From contig CAYSSO010000005.1 in the NCBI GenBank assembly GCA_964433875.1, positions 1-64,000 of the forward strand: a stretch of DNA of 64,000 nucleotides, read 5' to 3'. Below, piece by piece: positions 61,535 through 64,000 of the stretch. The position numbers and the translations under genes are program-made. The stretch comes from Athalassotoga sp964433875. Its GTDB lineage: Bacteria > Thermotogota > Thermotogae > Mesoaciditogales > Mesoaciditogaceae. Each line of letters opens with the position of its first letter. Position 1 is the first letter of the stretch. The notes below the pieces were generated by a model. It had not been told where the DNA came from and searched no databases. It saw only the letters and a program-made list of their open reading frames with translations.

Positions 61535-62575
61535 TTGAAAATAGGAATTCCGAGAGCGTTATATTTTTACGTTTATTATCCAATGTGGTACGGATTTTTT
61601 TCCTCCCTCGGTCATGATATGAAACTTTCTATTCCAACTAACAAAGAGATCATAAATTTGGGAGTTTCGTATTCCGTTGATGATATATGTATCTCCGTTA
61701 AGGTATTTCACGGCCATGTTAAGTATCTGCTCGATAAAGATGTTGATTTTGTCTTCGTTCCAAGAATTGCAAGTGAGGAGAAATACAAATACACATGCCC
61801 AAAATTGGCCGCTCTTCCAGATCTTATGAAAAGCGCCTTTGTTAAGGATGCGAATAGAATTTTGACGTCAACCTTTTACACAAGACAGGGAGATAAACAT
61901 ATCTTTAAGGCTTTTGAAGAGATAGGAAGGCAACTCGGAGATTCTGAAGAAAGAGTGAAAAGGGCGGCGAAGGAAGGGATAAAATACCAAAACCTTGCCA
62001 TAAAAGCCTTAAGATCGGGCCACACCTTTCTTGAGGTTGTCAGAAACATAAAAAACCTTGAGGGACTTATAAAAAAGCCTGTTGAGAAGAAAAGATATAC
62101 CGTTGCCCTTGCCGGCTTTCCTTACGACGTTTACGACACTTTCACGAATGGAGACGTGATATCAAAACTCGAGGACTCCGGCGTCGGGATAGTGACAACT
62201 GATATGTTAGATCCAAAAGTTTACAAACATTACTCCAAATACATGATAAAAGACCTTTTCTGGTATCAGGCAAATGCCGCGGCAAAGGGTGGGATGTACT
62301 ACATAGATTCGCCGGATATAGATGGAATAATAAGCATATCATCATTCAACTGCGGTATAAGTTCTATATATCAAAAATTGCTTGACCTTTATTCTAAAGA
62401 GGTTGGAAAGCCAGTCATGCACATAATTGTTGATGAACAAACCGGAGATGCTGGTCTTGCAACGAGAATAGAGGCATTCATCGATTTAATACGTGTGAAA
62501 AGAGGTGATGGTCTTGTCTCGCAAGAAAATAACCTACACGGTACCAAGAATGGGGTACACGTACGCGGCATTTGA
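61535..62575 (+). CDS. 2-Hydroxyacyl-CoA dehydratase/activase-related protein (DUF2229-like), part 1
   Basis: A 346-residue protein starting KIGIPRALYFYVYYPMWYGF, the conserved opening of the DUF2229 region of large acyl-CoA dehydratase activase-like proteins. Cysteines in DDICISV and YKYTCPK are in position to bind an Fe-S cluster, and the C-terminus has HIIVDEQTGDAGLATRIEAF. Start TTG 61535 follows GAGGTGG. The substrate is unknown. It is the first of three genes that are fused into one protein in many bacteria. Confidence 0.78.
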   Translation: MKIGIPRALYFYVYYPMWYGFFSSLGHDMKLSIPTNKEIINLGVSYSVDDICISVKVFHGHVKYLLDKDVDFVFVPRIASEEKYKYTCPKLAALPDLMKSAFVKDANRILTSTFYTRQGDKHIFKAFEEIGRQLGDSEERVKRAAKEGIKYQNLAIKALRSGHTFLEVVRNIKNLEGLIKKPVEKKRYTVALAGFPYDVYDTFTNGDVISKLEDSGVGIVTTDMLDPKVYKHYSKYMIKDLFWYQANAAAKGGMYYIDSPDIDGIISISSFNCGISSIYQKLLDLYSKEVGKPVMHIIVDEQTGDAGLATRIEAFIDLIRVKRGDGLVSQENNLHGTKNGVHVRGI

Positions 62576-63662
62576 GAGTTTTTTTGAAATACTCGGATAC
62601 GATGTCATAATACCGGAGCCGACAAATACCGAAACTATAAAAGAAGGCGTTTCAAATTCGCCCGAATACATGTGTTTTCCATTTAAAATATTGCTTGGTC
62701 AGTTTGAAAGAGTTCTCGAAAAAAATCCCGACAGATACTTCAAGGTAGTCTCTCTTGAAAGTTATGGGCCTTGCAGATTTGGTTATTATAGCCCACTATA
62801 TTACAAGATATTAAAAGACAAGGGATTTACAAATTTTGAAATAGTCAACATTGAAGGAGTTTATCCACCGCTTCACAAGGGTATTCCGAGATTCTTTAAA
62901 AAACTCATAAAACTCACAGGATGGCATGCGCCGTGGACAATTGTCAAAGCCTTTGTAATAGCGGGATGGAAGGTATATGCTCTCGAGCAACTCGAGAAAA
63001 AACTTTACTACCTTATCCCGAGAGAAAAGGTTACCGGCTCGACAGAAAAGATCTTCAATGCGGCAGTTGAGAGGATAAGGCATGCTCCAAATAAGGTTAA
63101 AGCCATAAAGAAGATTTTGAATGAAGAGATTGAGAAGATGGAGAAAAATCCCCACGTCGATCGCGACGATCTTCCAAAAATAGGCCTTGTTGGAGAGGCC
63201 TACATATTGATGGATTACAGCAACAATCTTGATATAGAAAAAAAGTTAGCCTACATGGGAGTAGACGTAGACAGATCTTTGAGGGTTACAAATTGGACTC
63301 TCGACAGGCTTATAAAGGCAAAATCTCATAAAGCCCACATGCTTGAGGTTAACAAGGGATATCTCGATTTCTTCATAGGCGGTGATGGGCAAGAAAGTAT
63401 AATGAACACAATACTTTACAAAAAAGCCGGATACGACGGAGTTATTCAAGCCCAGCCATTTGGATGCTTGCCAGAAACGGCCGCAAAAGAAATTCTTGCA
63501 AAGGTAAGCGAGGATTATGACATTCCCGTTTTAAGTCTCGCATTCGACGAGCAAACGGGTGAGGCTGGATTTGTAACGAGGCTTGAGGCCTTTGTTGACA
63601 TGATAAAAAGTAGAAAACAGATAAAAAAAGCACAAAAGGAATCCGTAACGGTTGAAAGTTAG
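62514..63662 (+). CDS. 2-Hydroxyacyl-CoA dehydratase/activase-related protein, part 2
   Basis: 382 residues with PRMGYTYAAFESFFEILGYD and YMCFPFKILLGQFER at the N-terminus and LSLAFDEQTGEAGFVTRLEAF at the C-terminus, a paralogue-like partner of the preceding protein. Cys in EYMCFP and GPCRFGY could hold an Fe-S cluster. TTG 62514 is chosen because GAGGTGATG precedes it; GTG 62505 touches that site. It overlaps the previous gene by 62 bases. Confidence 0.78.
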   Translation: MSRKKITYTVPRMGYTYAAFESFFEILGYDVIIPEPTNTETIKEGVSNSPEYMCFPFKILLGQFERVLEKNPDRYFKVVSLESYGPCRFGYYSPLYYKILKDKGFTNFEIVNIEGVYPPLHKGIPRFFKKLIKLTGWHAPWTIVKAFVIAGWKVYALEQLEKKLYYLIPREKVTGSTEKIFNAAVERIRHAPNKVKAIKKILNEEIEKMEKNPHVDRDDLPKIGLVGEAYILMDYSNNLDIEKKLAYMGVDVDRSLRVTNWTLDRLIKAKSHKAHMLEVNKGYLDFFIGGDGQESIMNTILYKKAGYDGVIQAQPFGCLPETAAKEILAKVSEDYDIPVLSLAFDEQTGEAGFVTRLEAFVDMIKSRKQIKKAQKESVTVES

Positions 63663-63672
63663 AGGTGAAAAA

Positions 63673-64000
63673 ATGTCAAAAACAGTTGCGCTGGGAATAG
63701 ACATAGGTTCTGTAACGACAAAGGTTGTCTTTGTAGACGAAAATGATGAGATAATAGAAGGGCTTTACATTCGTACTAAGGGAAATCCTATAGACACCAT
63801 AAAGGCTGGGATGATAGAGGCCTACAATGTTATTTCTTCGAAATATGGAGACATAGAGGTAATGGCCGTTGGAACAACTGGAAGTGGAAGACAACTTGCC
63901 GGCGTTGTCGTCGGGGCCGATATCATAAAAAATGAGATCTCGGCCCACGCTTATGCGGCAATTCATGAAGTGCCGGATGTTTCCACAATCTTCGAGATAG
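63673..64000 (+). CDS. Acyl-CoA dehydratase activase ATPase, HgdC/BadF type (partial)
   Basis: The first 109 residues of an ASKHA-fold ATPase: the phosphate-1 motif LGIDIGSVTTKVVFVD is near residue 7, followed by VGTTGSGRQLAG. Activases of this kind use ATP to drive one electron from a 4Fe-4S cluster into a dehydratase partner. GAGGTGAA precedes ATG 63673. The gene runs off the right edge, so the cluster-binding cysteines are not visible. Confidence 0.88.
   Translation, partial: MSKTVALGIDIGSVTTKVVFVDENDEIIEGLYIRTKGNPIDTIKAGMIEAYNVISSKYGDIEVMAVGTTGSGRQLAGVVVGADIIKNEISAHAYAAIHEVPDVSTIFEI

Noticed and set aside
1..64000. CRISPR arrays, insertion sequences, phage genes or rRNA
   Set aside because: Looked for regularly spaced repeats, transposase-like frames and rRNA-like stretches and saw none; repeats found are protein-domain repeats.

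Overview
The window looks like a chromosomal segment of a deep-branching Thermotogota bacterium. This is inferred from protein character and gene order: gapA-pgk-tpiA with pgk and tpiA in different frames, a TM1570-type SPOUT gene after trmD, a sufC-B-D-S-U operon, and a miaA-hfq-hflX cluster. No rRNA, transposase, phage or CRISPR array was seen. A 27-base run of N shows that this is a scaffolded draft assembly. Base composition is moderately AT-rich throughout and nothing stands out as an obvious recent island.

Layout. 1-4156: end of an unknown gene, then a single-chain pyruvate:ferredoxin oxidoreductase and a ferritin-like diiron protein. 4217-8084: metallo-beta-lactamase-fold protein, ndk, a degenerate GGDEF protein, a tail-anchored unknown and two pseudopilin-like proteins. 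8074-12931 (minus): SUF iron-sulfur assembly operon. 13062-14647: PadR regulator and MFS exporter. 14657-18446 (minus): oppBCDF-type peptide ABC transporter with no binding protein in view. 18697-24999: bioY (minus), then ABC-F, hutH, rnr and a CsoR/CstR-family repressor. 25016-28771: S41 protease, and an Ig-repeat lipoprotein on the other strand.

28902-38610: a long forward translation, export and cell-envelope cluster (ffh, rpsP, khpA, rimM, trmD, SPOUT gene, rplS, lepB, rbgA, acpP, minC, an AroB-like protein, two tandem SPOR proteins, a double-HhH ComEA-like protein). 38608-38938: two minus-strand tRNAs (Ser-GGA and an odd CAT tRNA) with a consensus forward promoter pointing antisense through the second. 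39159-48114 (minus): rsmE, serS, a beta-propeller protein, tpiA, pgk, gapA, ebfC, dnaX and a DUF1361 protein. 48180-58329: prfA, a lipoprotein, small genes, an rRNA-methyltransferase-like gene, miaA, a broken hfq, hflX, metK, mnmG and a CBS-domain pyrophosphatase. 58427-61434: a lipoprotein and a secreted papain-family protease with a dockerin-like tail. 61535-64000: a split 2-hydroxyacyl-CoA dehydratase/activase-like system running off the right edge.

The strongest observations are three. First, tpiA has no usable start of its own and is open in the -1 frame of pgk across an A9 run, so a PGK-TIM fusion is probably made by frameshifting or transcript slippage. Second, hfq is split by a deletion of about 16 bases between its two Sm motifs. 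Third, a cohesin-like lipoprotein sits next to a dockerin-like protease, suggesting a surface-anchored protease. The odd CAT tRNA (C33, T-stem mismatch) with an antisense promoter also deserves attention.
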